From Rhizobium sp. 2MFCol3.1 (GTDB taxonomy: Bacteria; Pseudomonadota; Alphaproteobacteria; Rhizobiales; Rhizobiaceae), in assembly GCF_000377565.1 (NCBI RefSeq), contig NZ_KB898366.1:100906-164905 (forward strand): a DNA stretch of 64,000 bases, in the 5' to 3' direction. The notes beneath the pieces are model-generated. The model saw only the letters and a program-made list of their open reading frames with translations, did no database searches and had not been told where the DNA came from. A program made the translations under genes and the position numbers. This document shows, piece after piece, positions 23,668 through 32,385 of this stretch. How positions within the stretch are numbered: the first letter of the stretch is position 1; each line of letters starts with the position of its first letter.

Positions 23668-26025
23668 TTATTCCGCGACCACATAGGTGTAGAGCCGCAC
23701 TCGGCCCGATGAATCGGTCTCGCGGTAGACACCTTGGATTTCGACATCAAACCCCGGGAAGGTGTTGAAGCAGGATTCGAACATCTTGAGATAGTCGATC
23801 ATCGGCTTTGCCGCGTCCGTTAGGCGCTCGCCTGGCACGATCGTTGCGATCCCCGGCGGATAGACCACGAACGGGGTGGTCGCAATGCGCCCGGCGATCT
23901 CGTCGATCGGCAGGTATTCGACGTCATTGCGCATGAGGCTGCGTGCCGCGTCGTGCGGCGACATGGCCATTGGCGGGAGGTGAGCGGCGGAAAACTGCTT
24001 TGTCTGGAGCGCGCTGACATTGGCATCGCGGAAGAAGCGGTGGAGATCGCCGCAAAGATCGCGCAGGCGCACCCCGGCATAGCGGCCCGGGCGCCGGCGG
24101 TAGAATTCCGGGATCACCTCTTCGAGCAACGCATTGTCGTCATGTAGCTTCTTGAAGGCGACGAGCCCGCTGATCAGGGTGCCCGCCTTGCTTGCCTCGA
24201 CGCCGGGTGTCAGCAGGAAGAGCAAGGAGTTGAGGTCGTTTTTCTCGGCAACGATACGGTTCTCACGAAGATATTGCGCCACGATCGGGGCAGGAATGCC
24301 GTGCTCGGGATAGAGACCCGTCTTGCGGTCGAAGCCTGGTGTCAGCACCGTCAGCTTGTTGGGGTCCGTCATGGCAAACCCCTGCTCCATGCCACTGAAA
24401 CCATGCCAGGATGCACCGGGAGTGAGGTGCCAGAAAGCCGGGTTAGTCGCCAGCTGGTCGGTGGCAATGCTCTCCCATGGCACATCGTGCGAGGCGCCGG
24501 GGCTTGCAACATCCGGGATCGAAACGCGATCAGGAACGAATGGCTCGAAAAACCATCGACGTTCCGCACGTGGCTCCTTGTCCTCGAATTCCCGGCGCAC
24601 GGCGCGCATTTTCTTTCTGAGTTCGATCCCAAGGCGGATCGTATCGTCCCAAAGGACTTCGCCGGAACGGCCCTTCATCATCTGCGCGCCGACATCGAGC
24701 GAGGCGAACAGCGGGTAGAAGGGCGACGTCGAGGCGTGCTGCATGAAGCTTTCGTTGAAACGCCGATGCTCCACGCGCCGTTTTTGCCCTTCAATATGGC
24801 GATCCTTCATGTGGATCTGCGACGCCTGGGAAAAGCTAGCAAGCTGTTTGTGGGTTGACTGCGTCGCAATGATGCCGGGCGAGTCCGAGCCGAGATCGGC
24901 AAGCCCCATGGCGAAACGACCAGCATAAAGCGGGTGGAACTTCATGAAGCCGGCCCAGGCCTCGTCGAACAGGATATAGTCGCAAAGGTGACCGATGGAT
25001 TTGAGGATCATCTCTGCATTGTGGATCGTGCCGTCATAGGTGCATTGCTCGACGACGGCGACCCGGAACGGCCGCGGCTTCTGCCAGGCGTCAGGATCCT
25101 TGACGAGGGGATTGGCGCGGATGCGCTCTCGCAGCGCCGTCTCGTCCAATGCCGCATAGTCGATCGGGCCAATGAGACCGTGCGCATTGCGTTTGGTCGG
25201 CAGGTAGATGGGAATGCCACCCGATATCATCAGCGCGCCATGATGAGCGGCTTTATGGTTGTTACGGTCGAACAGGACGAGGTCGCCATCTGTGACGAGG
25301 GCGGAAAGCGCAACCTTGTTTGACGTGGATGTTCCGTTCAGCACGAAATAGGTCTTCTCTGCACCGAAGATTTTCGCCGCCTCCTTCTGCGCCGCCAGCG
25401 CCGGACCTTCGTGGGTCAGGAGGTCACCGAGGTCGAGCACGGAATTGTCGAGGTCGTCGCGGAAAACAGCTTCGCCGAGGTGCTCCATGAACACTCGGCC
25501 GATCGGGCTGCGGCTGTAGAACACGCCGCCATTGTGGCCGGGACAGGTCCAGAGATGGTTGCCTTCTTCGGCATAGTCGACAAGAGCACCAAAGAATGGC
25601 GTTTTCAGCGTCTCGGCGTATTGCTTCAGACGGCTGATGAGGTTTTTGGCGATGAAGGCCGGTGTTTCCTCTGACAGGAAAACATAACCGTCGATGAAGT
25701 CGAGCACTTCGACAGGCACGTCCTCGAAGCGCTTTCCACGAATGAGCAGGATGATGGGAAAATCCAGTCCGCGGCGCCGCATCAGGTTTATGAGGTGAGA
25801 GGTTTTGCCCTCGAGACCCTTTTTGCCCCAGTCGACCATCATGCAGCCGATAGCGGCGTCGGTCTGAACGACGATCTCGGCGTCGTCGAGATTGCGGGCA
25901 CGCACCACTTCAAAGCCGGAACGCTCGATCTCTTGGATGATCTGATTGTAACGAACGCCCTCCAGATTCTCGCTGTCGAAAGAAGGTGTCGCGAACAGGA
26001 AGTTAAAGCGTCTGAAATAATCCAT
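23668..26025 (-). CDS. Orn/Lys/Arg decarboxylase, class I (fold type I PLP)
   Basis: A 785-residue PLP enzyme of the inducible Orn/Lys/Arg decarboxylase family: N-terminal response-regulator-like wing domain (about 1-130), PLP domain with LNGTSTSNKVAL, FDEAWAGFMKFHP and the Schiff-base lysine in QSTHKQLASFSQ, and the C-terminal domain ending near 785. The length fits. Such enzymes decarboxylate basic amino acids to polyamine precursors and often aid acid tolerance. The exact amino acid cannot be told. The ATG at 26025 was preferred to one at 26037 because of the GGA upstream. Confidence 0.88.
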   Translation of the reverse strand: MDYFRRFNFLFATPSFDSENLEGVRYNQIIQEIERSGFEVVRARNLDDAEIVVQTDAAIGCMMVDWGKKGLEGKTSHLINLMRRRGLDFPIILLIRGKRFEDVPVEVLDFIDGYVFLSEETPAFIAKNLISRLKQYAETLKTPFFGALVDYAEEGNHLWTCPGHNGGVFYSRSPIGRVFMEHLGEAVFRDDLDNSVLDLGDLLTHEGPALAAQKEAAKIFGAEKTYFVLNGTSTSNKVALSALVTDGDLVLFDRNNHKAAHHGALMISGGIPIYLPTKRNAHGLIGPIDYAALDETALRERIRANPLVKDPDAWQKPRPFRVAVVEQCTYDGTIHNAEMILKSIGHLCDYILFDEAWAGFMKFHPLYAGRFAMGLADLGSDSPGIIATQSTHKQLASFSQASQIHMKDRHIEGQKRRVEHRRFNESFMQHASTSPFYPLFASLDVGAQMMKGRSGEVLWDDTIRLGIELRKKMRAVRREFEDKEPRAERRWFFEPFVPDRVSIPDVASPGASHDVPWESIATDQLATNPAFWHLTPGASWHGFSGMEQGFAMTDPNKLTVLTPGFDRKTGLYPEHGIPAPIVAQYLRENRIVAEKNDLNSLLFLLTPGVEASKAGTLISGLVAFKKLHDDNALLEEVIPEFYRRRPGRYAGVRLRDLCGDLHRFFRDANVSALQTKQFSAAHLPPMAMSPHDAARSLMRNDVEYLPIDEIAGRIATTPFVVYPPGIATIVPGERLTDAAKPMIDYLKMFESCFNTFPGFDVEIQGVYRETDSSGRVRLYTYVVAE

Positions 26026-26471
26026 GCCAGCATCCAAGATTAATCGAACGCAAGATGTCGCCTGATTTTATGACGGTGCTGTGACGATGGCGAGAAGTCC
26101 ACCAATGAGGGCGGAAAAGAACTGTTTCAAAACCGCCTCTGCCGCCCCCTCGCTCCCGCTGCGATCGTCGGCGTCTTTGGAACTTTCATTTTATTAAGCA
26201 GTTTCGAATATAATCGCATGCACAAAAGAAGCGTGCGTTTACCGTCACCCCCTTTGGACGGATAAAATTCGAGCCCTCGTTCTCCTGCGAGGGCTTCTTT
26301 TACCGCCATTGCCAAGAGTTCGGCTGGGTCGCCGCTTGTCCTGGCGGCGTTCTCGCTTTTTGATGCCTAGAGCGAGGTGGCGTCGCAACTGGCCGGTTCC
26401 TTGGCTTGGCTGGCTGTCGGCCTCGGCGCGGCTGCGCAGAGGCACCATTCGCTGACGCCTCCATGAAGTCG
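26026..26471. other. Intergenic region between decarboxylase and reductase genes
   Basis: About 445 bp with no convincing coding sequence; short frames here lack ribosome binding sites and family resemblance. It holds the decarboxylase promoter region and one strong hairpin (26272-26295). Confidence 0.45.
26272..26295. terminator. Hairpin resembling a rho-independent terminator
   Basis: AGCCCTCG (26272-26279) and CGAGGGCT (26288-26295) form a perfect 8-bp GC-rich stem with an 8-nt loop. TTCTTTT follows on the plus strand and CGAATTTTAT on the minus strand. The minus-strand operon ending at 26472 is the likeliest user, although it lies about 180 bp away. Confidence 0.55.
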
Positions 26472-27521
26472 CTAACTCACTGCCCTAAGGTTTTGTTCGG
26501 GCTGTGGCAATTCATTAAAGCCTCGCTGGTGGCGCATGCCGACATCTGCCAGCAAGTCTTCGAGAGGAAGCGGGTTGGAGAACTCGCCGTTTTGTGCAAG
26601 CCGTCCGGCGATACGCTGGACGGCTTCGTTATAGGGTGTCGCTATGCCGTGCAGGCGGCCGAGCAGGACGATCTCGCCGTTGAGGAAGTCGACCTCGCTC
26701 GATGCGCCACGGGTGAAGCTTTGCCAGGTCGATTGCTGGCCGGGATGGATGCCGCTGTTCTCAGCCACCCGCCAGTTTGAAATATCAATGTTGCGCTCGG
26801 AGGGCGCGGCAAGCGTGTAGCCGGCTGCCTGAAGTGCAAGCCGCGCTTCTTCCACCAGAGCTTCTCCAATCTCGCTCCTGAGATCCGCAGGGCCGTGAAA
26901 CAGTTCTAGCACGTTGCGGGCATTGTGAAGCAGCTTGGCCGATTTCCATCCGGTTATCTCGCCCGTCGTTTCAGCGAGGTAACCGGCCCGGCTGAGGTCC
27001 GCCGCAATGCGGTTGCTCGTCTCGTCACGCCCCCTGGGAAAGCGGCCAGTCGTCACGACGCCAACTTCAGGGTCGCCACCGCACACGACATTGCCGGTTT
27101 CGGTAAACCGGGCCGGCGTCATGATGCTGGCGCCATAGACATGGGCGAAGGTTCGAAGCGCCAGCGCCTCGGTTGCCAGACCGTTCTGGAAGGTGACGAT
27201 TGGAACGATGGCGGCCGCCGGATCGGTGGTGCCTGAAACGCTGCGCCATGACCAGAAGGCAAGCGCGCCCGCCGCATCCTGCGACTTGACGGTCAGGAGC
27301 AGGATATCGCCGGGCGTCAGTTCGGGCGGATTCGAGAGATCGAAAGCGTTGAGTTTCAGCTGCTGCGTCCCCGTCGGCCGCCGGTAGCTCAATCCGTGTT
27401 GACTGATGTGGCTGATCTGCGCGCCGCGACCAACCAGGGCGTAGGGAATGCCGGACAGTTCGAACTGCGCTGCAAGGCTTGCACCGACCGCGCCGGCTCC
27501 GATGATTACATAGCGTGTCAT
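26472..27521 (-). CDS. Ketopantoate reductase-like (ApbA/PanE family) oxidoreductase
   Basis: A 349-residue NAD(P)-dependent reductase: N-terminal Rossmann motif IIGAGAVGASLA (about 6-17), the TVKSQD segment with the family lysine (about 78-83), VTFQNGLATE and the C-terminal helical domain with GWKSAKLLHNARN. It is the last gene of an operon with an LLM monooxygenase and an FecBCD-type importer, so a catabolic 2-keto acid reduction is likelier than pantothenate synthesis. Start 27521 has GGAC upstream. Confidence 0.83.
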   Translation of the reverse strand: MTRYVIIGAGAVGASLAAQFELSGIPYALVGRGAQISHISQHGLSYRRPTGTQQLKLNAFDLSNPPELTPGDILLLTVKSQDAAGALAFWSWRSVSGTTDPAAAIVPIVTFQNGLATEALALRTFAHVYGASIMTPARFTETGNVVCGGDPEVGVVTTGRFPRGRDETSNRIAADLSRAGYLAETTGEITGWKSAKLLHNARNVLELFHGPADLRSEIGEALVEEARLALQAAGYTLAAPSERNIDISNWRVAENSGIHPGQQSTWQSFTRGASSEVDFLNGEIVLLGRLHGIATPYNEAVQRIAGRLAQNGEFSNPLPLEDLLADVGMRHQRGFNELPQPEQNLRAVS

Positions 27522-27535
27522 GTCGTAGTCCTTGA

Positions 27536-28855
27536 TCAGACGCCCAGGTTCTGCCTGAGGGTTTCATGCTGATAGTCGTGATGGAATATGCCGCGCCTCT
27601 GCAGTTCCGGGATCAGGTGATCGGTGACGGCGGAGAGACCGAGCTCGTATTTCAGGGTGAAGGCCAGGAAGTTGAAGCCATCGCTTGCACCCCTTTCATA
27701 GCGGTCCTGCAACTGGTCGGCGATGTTCTCCACCGAGCCGATCGGGAACCAGTGGCCGGCACCGCTGGAGTGATAGATGATGAGATCGCGCACCGTGCGG
27801 ACCTTGCCGCTCTCGATAAGCTCGCGGAAGACACCGAAGCGCGACCGGCGTCCCTGGACATTGGCCGTTTGCGGCAGGTCTTTGAGCGGGATCTCCGCGT
27901 CGAGGTCGATGCCTTCGAAATCGATGCCGCCGAACTGGCCGGCGAGCGACTTGCGCCCCTCCTCGAAATCGATGTCGTCGATCACCTTTTGCCAGAAGCG
28001 CTTGGCCTCTTCGTCGGTAGAGCCGATGACCGGCGCCACCCCCGGCAGGATCTTGATCGCATCCGGTGATCGCCCATAGGCGGTCGCGCGTTGCTTGAAG
28101 TCTCGATAGAGATCGATCGACGGCTCGGCCTCGGTAAGCCCCGTGGTGAAGATGACGTCGGCAACACGCGCGCCGAGCTGCCTTCCTTCGCTGGACGAGC
28201 CGGCCTGGGCAAGAATGGGCTTGTCCTGCGGGCTGCGTGAAACGTTGAGCGGTCCCTGGACGGAGAAGTGGCGGCTGTTCCAGTCGATGCGGTGTACCTT
28301 GCCCGCATCGATGACCTGGCGGCCGCTGTCGTCATAGCTCACGGCGTCTGGCTCCCAGCTTTCCCATAGTGCCTGAACCACGCCCGCAAACTCCTCGGCG
28401 ATCGCATAGCGATCGTCATGCGCAGGAAGCGGCTTGCCGAAATTCTTCTCCCCGGCCGAGGAGGTGACGAGGTTCCAGCCGGCGCGGCCCTTGGAGATGT
28501 GATCAAGCGACAGAACCTGCCGAGCGAGATTGTAGGGCTCGGTGAAGGAGGTCGAAATCGAGCCGATCAGGCCGATGCGCGACGTCTTTGCGGCAAGCGC
28601 GCTGAGCAGCGTCACCGGTTCCAGCCCCGGCTTCGGTGCGGTGTCGCTGGTCACCAGCGCGTCGGCAAGGAAGACCGTGTGGATCTTGCCGCGTTCGGCG
28701 TGCTGCGCCTGCTCGACATAGGCGTCTATATCGAGGAGGTTGTCGGTCGGGCCGTCGCGGCCCTTCTTCTTCGTCTGTCCGGTTCCGCCCAGAAGCAGGC
28801 CGAGCACCAGTCCTGTGCCGCGTTCACTGCTGCGACCCGCCCATTTGTTCGTCAT
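27536..28855 (-). CDS. LLM-class flavin-dependent monooxygenase (NtaA/SnaA/DszA type)
   Basis: A 439-residue bacterial luciferase-like monooxygenase. Family segments: HTVFLADALV, GLIGSISTSFTEPYNLARQVL, SKGRAGWNLVTS (about 135-146) and PILAQAGSSSEGRQLGA. The NtaA/DszA subgroup uses FMNH2 supplied by a separate reductase to cleave C-N or C-S bonds (nitrilotriacetate, EDTA, dibenzothiophene sulfone and similar). No flavin reductase is in this operon; one is encoded at 43688-44260 but a link is speculative. Gap to the reductase gene is 14 bp. Confidence 0.87.
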   Translation of the reverse strand: MTNKWAGRSSERGTGLVLGLLLGGTGQTKKKGRDGPTDNLLDIDAYVEQAQHAERGKIHTVFLADALVTSDTAPKPGLEPVTLLSALAAKTSRIGLIGSISTSFTEPYNLARQVLSLDHISKGRAGWNLVTSSAGEKNFGKPLPAHDDRYAIAEEFAGVVQALWESWEPDAVSYDDSGRQVIDAGKVHRIDWNSRHFSVQGPLNVSRSPQDKPILAQAGSSSEGRQLGARVADVIFTTGLTEAEPSIDLYRDFKQRATAYGRSPDAIKILPGVAPVIGSTDEEAKRFWQKVIDDIDFEEGRKSLAGQFGGIDFEGIDLDAEIPLKDLPQTANVQGRRSRFGVFRELIESGKVRTVRDLIIYHSSGAGHWFPIGSVENIADQLQDRYERGASDGFNFLAFTLKYELGLSAVTDHLIPELQRRGIFHHDYQHETLRQNLGV

Positions 28856-28878
28856 GTCGATTATCCCTAGGAAAAGTG

Positions 28879-29736
28879 TCAGGCAGTCGCGTAGCCGCGC
28901 TGTTCAACGGTGCGCACTTCGTGAGTGGGCTCCGGTGGCGTGGAGTGCAGACCGGGAGCAGACTGGTCGCGCTCCGACAACGGGTGGACCTGCACGAAGC
29001 CCTTGTGCAACGACAGTTCCACCTCCACGCCGTAGACGCGCTTGATCAGTTCGGGCGAATACACATCCGCTGGTCGCCCTTCGGCAATCACCACCCCGTC
29101 CTGCAGGAAGACCACACGGTCGGTGAAGCGAGCGGCCTGGTTGAGATCGTGAATGGCGATCACGGCCGCCACGTTGTTCTTGCGGGTGACGTCACGGGCA
29201 ACAGCCAGCGTCTGCCACTGATAGCGTATATCGAGAGCGCTGGTCGGTTCGTCCAGAAGCAGGATTTCCGGATCCTGGGCAAGGGCGCGGGCAATCAGCA
29301 CACGTTGTCCCTGGCCGCCGGAGAGCTCCGTCACTGCCCGCTCGCCGAGATCCTCAAGGCCCATGCGCTGCATGGCGGCATCGACATGCGCCCAGTCCTC
29401 GTCCCGCGGGCGGGTGCCGAAGTAGGGCGTGCGCCCTAGGAGCACGGCTTCGCGGATGTCGAGCCCGAAGGACAGTCCGATCGATTGCGGCACATAGGCG
29501 ACGATGCGGGCGAGATCGCGGCGTGCGAGCTTTGTGAGGTCAGCATCGCCGTTCCAGGTGATTGAGCCTGATGTCGGCGTGTTGATCCCGGCGATGGTCT
29601 TGATCAACGTCGACTTGCCCGAGCCGTTCGAGCCGAGAAGGCCAACAAGCTCGCCTTTTCCGATCGTCAGGTTCGCGCCCTTGACGACCTGTCTTTTGCC
29701 ATAGCCGACTTCGAGTGAGGAAATCTGGAGGGTCAT
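28879..29736 (-). CDS. ABC transporter ATP-binding protein (FecE/FepC type)
   Basis: A 285-residue ATPase: Walker A GSNGSGKST (about 34-42), Q-loop YVPQSIGLSFG, signature LSGGQGQR, Walker B ILLLDEPTSALD, switch His in IAIHDLNQAA. This subgroup powers uptake of iron-siderophore, heme, cobalamin or other large chelates. It overlaps the permease gene by 4 bp. It is the only FecE-type ATPase in the window and so also a candidate partner for the ATPase-less Fhu permease at 45192-47168. Confidence 0.88.
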   Translation of the reverse strand: MTLQISSLEVGYGKRQVVKGANLTIGKGELVGLLGSNGSGKSTLIKTIAGINTPTSGSITWNGDADLTKLARRDLARIVAYVPQSIGLSFGLDIREAVLLGRTPYFGTRPRDEDWAHVDAAMQRMGLEDLGERAVTELSGGQGQRVLIARALAQDPEILLLDEPTSALDIRYQWQTLAVARDVTRKNNVAAVIAIHDLNQAARFTDRVVFLQDGVVIAEGRPADVYSPELIKRVYGVEVELSLHKGFVQVHPLSERDQSAPGLHSTPPEPTHEVRTVEQRGYATA

Positions 29737-30842
29737 TCGATTGCCTTTTGTCGAGAGAGGATGAGGTAGAGGAAGATCGGCGCGCCAACCAAGGCATCGA
29801 TGATCCCAACGGGAATGACGCCAGGAGAGATGACGAGCCTGCCGACGGCATCGGCTACGACGAGGAGCAGGGCGCCGATGATGGCCGAGAACGCAATGAG
29901 GAAGCGGTGGTTGGGACCGACGACCAGTCGCGCGATATGCGGCGCGACGAGGCCGACGAAGCCGATGATGCCGGTAAACGCGATGGTCACCGCCGTAAGC
30001 GTCGCCGCGATCGCGATCGTCTGCAGCCGTACCGTCGAGACGGCGACGCCGAGGCTCTTGGCCGAATCGTCGCCGGCGAAAGCGATCGCATTAAGGGCGC
30101 TTGAGCGGAAGCGGATATAGGGGAAGGCGAGGGCAAGCAGCGCGAAGAGCGCGAGCACCTGATACCAGGCCGAATTGTTGACCGAACCCCATGTCCAGCG
30201 CACGATTGCCGCAAGCACCTCGTCCTCGGCAAAATACTGGATGCAGGCCGTCAGCGCGCCGAAGAGCTGCGACAGCGCGATGCCGACGAGGATGAGCGTC
30301 GTTGCATGGAGATTGCGCGACGATGCGAGCGAGAGCACCAGCGCTGTGTTGATAAAGGAAAACAGAAGCGCGCCGATAACAAGCGACACCGCCGCACTTC
30401 CGGCCGTCGCGCCGAAGACGACGATCGCCAGCGAAGCGCCGAAGGCTGCTGCAGGCGCGATGCCCAGTGTGTAGGGGCTGACCAGCGGATTGCGCAACAG
30501 GCCCTGAAACAGCGTGCCCGCGACGGCGAGCGCCGCCCCGCCGAGAATGGCGAGAAGCACGCGCGGCAGGCGCAGTTCCCAGACGACGTTATGCATCAGA
30601 AGCGTGGTGCGATCCGTAGGTACCGTGCCCGTGATCTTGGCCCAGAAGGTCTGCAGGACATTGACCAGCGTCGCCCCGGAAGTTCCGATCTGGATGCCGA
30701 CAAGAGCGGTGATGACGACGGCGGCGATCCCGAGGCCGATTGCAAGCTTCTGGCCGGTATAGCGGTCACGCGGTTTGCGGGTATTGGTCGGCAGGGAATG
30801 CGGCAAAGGCGGCGAATGGGATTCCGTTTGGACTGAACTCAT
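29733..30842 (-). CDS. FecCD-family ABC permease
   Basis: A 369-residue permease with about ten transmembrane helices of the BtuC/FecCD fold (GGAALAVAGTLFQGLLRNPLVSP region; coupling segment IGFVGLVAPHIAR, about 280-292). It probably works as a homodimer because only one permease gene is present. The ATG at 30842 follows GAGGAAAAG. An extended polar N-terminus of about 30 residues precedes TM1. Confidence 0.88.
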   Translation of the reverse strand: MSSVQTESHSPPLPHSLPTNTRKPRDRYTGQKLAIGLGIAAVVITALVGIQIGTSGATLVNVLQTFWAKITGTVPTDRTTLLMHNVVWELRLPRVLLAILGGAALAVAGTLFQGLLRNPLVSPYTLGIAPAAAFGASLAIVVFGATAGSAAVSLVIGALLFSFINTALVLSLASSRNLHATTLILVGIALSQLFGALTACIQYFAEDEVLAAIVRWTWGSVNNSAWYQVLALFALLALAFPYIRFRSSALNAIAFAGDDSAKSLGVAVSTVRLQTIAIAATLTAVTIAFTGIIGFVGLVAPHIARLVVGPNHRFLIAFSAIIGALLLVVADAVGRLVISPGVIPVGIIDALVGAPIFLYLILSRQKAIE

Positions 30843-30895
30843 CTTTTCCTCGAAACTGAATGGGGTGTCATAGCGCCGAGGCGCGTCGCGGTATC

Positions 30896-32035
30896 TCAGA
30901 CCTTGCCGTCGAGCCTGTAGGCGTAGTCGGCGACCGAGCGGGCCTCGACACCCTGAGCCTTCAGCCAGCGGGCGAAATAGGCATCGACATCGACATCCGC
31001 GAGGCGATCGGGATAAAGCCATTTGGCGACGGCGAGCGCGCCGAGCTGCTTGCCGAGGGCGGAGAAGAAGAAGTTGCTGAAGACGATGACGTTCTTGTCC
31101 TGAACCGCCTTGATCGCGCTCCAGCCGGGGCGATCGATGATGCGCTGCGCCTGCGCCGCGAACTGCGTCTGGTCCCACGGCGCATAGCCGGCCGCCAAGC
31201 CGTCGACGCCGTTGTGGATGATCACATCCGGGTTGCGGTTGATGATCTCGACCGGATCGACCGTGTAGGTGTGGACCGATGCGCTGCCAGTATTGGCAAT
31301 GGTGATGTCGCCGAAGATGTTCTTGCCGCCGCCAAGCACGATCGTGTCGTGGAAGCCGGAGCCGGGAAGCGAGGTCGCGAAATCCGCATTGTTTTCGAAA
31401 TAGACTTTCTTCGGCTCGACACCCTTCAGATGCTGGGCAAGCACCGCATCGATATCGTCATAGAGCGCTGCGAGATCCGCCGCGCCCTTTTCTTGGCCGA
31501 AGATTTTGCCGAGGTTGGGCAGCTGCGCGCGCAGAACCTTCGGGTCCCAGGTGCTGACAACGACAACCTCGATGCCGAAGGGTTTCAGCTTCTCGATCGC
31601 ATCCTGCCATGGCGCGTTGCGGCGAGTGAAAAACACTTCCGCGCCGGAGGCGGCAATCGTCTCCCAGTTGGGGCCATTGTAATTGCCGGCATCCGGAAGG
31701 CTGGCGAATTTGGCGAAATAGTCCTTGTTCGCCGGGTTCTTGGCGGGATTGGTGCTCTGGTCGATCGAGACGATCGTGTCGCCGGCGCCGATCGCCCGAA
31801 CGATCTCCGCCTGGTACCAGAGGTCGGTGTAGACGGCCCTGATCGGCGTCTTGACGCTGACCTCACGGCCAAGTTCGTCGGTGATCGTCACCGTCTTTCG
31901 GTCATCGGTCTCGGCAAGGGCCACCGGCGAAAATCCTTGGACAGACAGCAGCGAGCTGAGAGCCAAGGCGCCTGACAGCGCAAGCGCCCCGCGACGATTT
32001 ACGGAAAGGTCGGATAGGATTGTCGATTTGCGCAT
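30896..32035 (-). CDS. Periplasmic binding protein of FecB/FepB type
   Basis: A 379-residue lipoprotein-like or secreted class III binding protein: N-terminus with an Arg-Arg and a hydrophobic stretch (RRGALALSGALALSSLL), mature domain from about 43 (DDRKTVTITDELGREV). It leads the operon of importer, LLM monooxygenase and ketopantoate-like reductase. Its companions suggest the ligand is degraded after uptake, for example an organic chelate or sulfur/nitrogen compound rather than iron alone. No TGA-N9-TCA iron box is seen upstream. Confidence 0.85.
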   Translation of the reverse strand: MRKSTILSDLSVNRRGALALSGALALSSLLSVQGFSPVALAETDDRKTVTITDELGREVSVKTPIRAVYTDLWYQAEIVRAIGAGDTIVSIDQSTNPAKNPANKDYFAKFASLPDAGNYNGPNWETIAASGAEVFFTRRNAPWQDAIEKLKPFGIEVVVVSTWDPKVLRAQLPNLGKIFGQEKGAADLAALYDDIDAVLAQHLKGVEPKKVYFENNADFATSLPGSGFHDTIVLGGGKNIFGDITIANTGSASVHTYTVDPVEIINRNPDVIIHNGVDGLAAGYAPWDQTQFAAQAQRIIDRPGWSAIKAVQDKNVIVFSNFFFSALGKQLGALAVAKWLYPDRLADVDVDAYFARWLKAQGVEARSVADYAYRLDGKV

Positions 32036-32385
32036 TGGTGTCCCCTTACAGCCGGATGGTGAAGGCGGATCGGACGAAATCCCATCGCCGACCGCTTGAC
32101 TGTGAGCTTAGGGAAACCATCAGCTTCTGAGAAAGGTCGATTTTTTATTGTCTATAGATTTAGTAGAATATTATTTGGCATCCGATGTGCGCGCTGCCGC
32201 TGTGTGCCGAGATCTATGCTTAGAACTTTTCCGCTGCAGTCACATTGCCCTGAACTTGCGCTTACCAATCGATCGATCGACTTTCTGGAGCGTTCGGTCC
32301 GATTTCTCTCAAGAGCGATAAATCCCCATCTCTGGATCGAACGCTGGCCGCGGCGCACTCCCTCGCCGCAGCCAACTAGAGCATA
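32036..32385. other. Intergenic region upstream of the FecB-type operon
   Basis: About 350 bp without a gene. The AT-rich segment near 32140-32190 is the likely promoter zone for the minus-strand operon. No clear palindrome or known regulator box is visible. Confidence 0.4.

Noticed and set aside
26127..26315. 62-codon minus-strand frame in the decarboxylase upstream region
   Set aside because: No ribosome binding site or family resemblance, and it overlaps the hairpin at 26272-26295.
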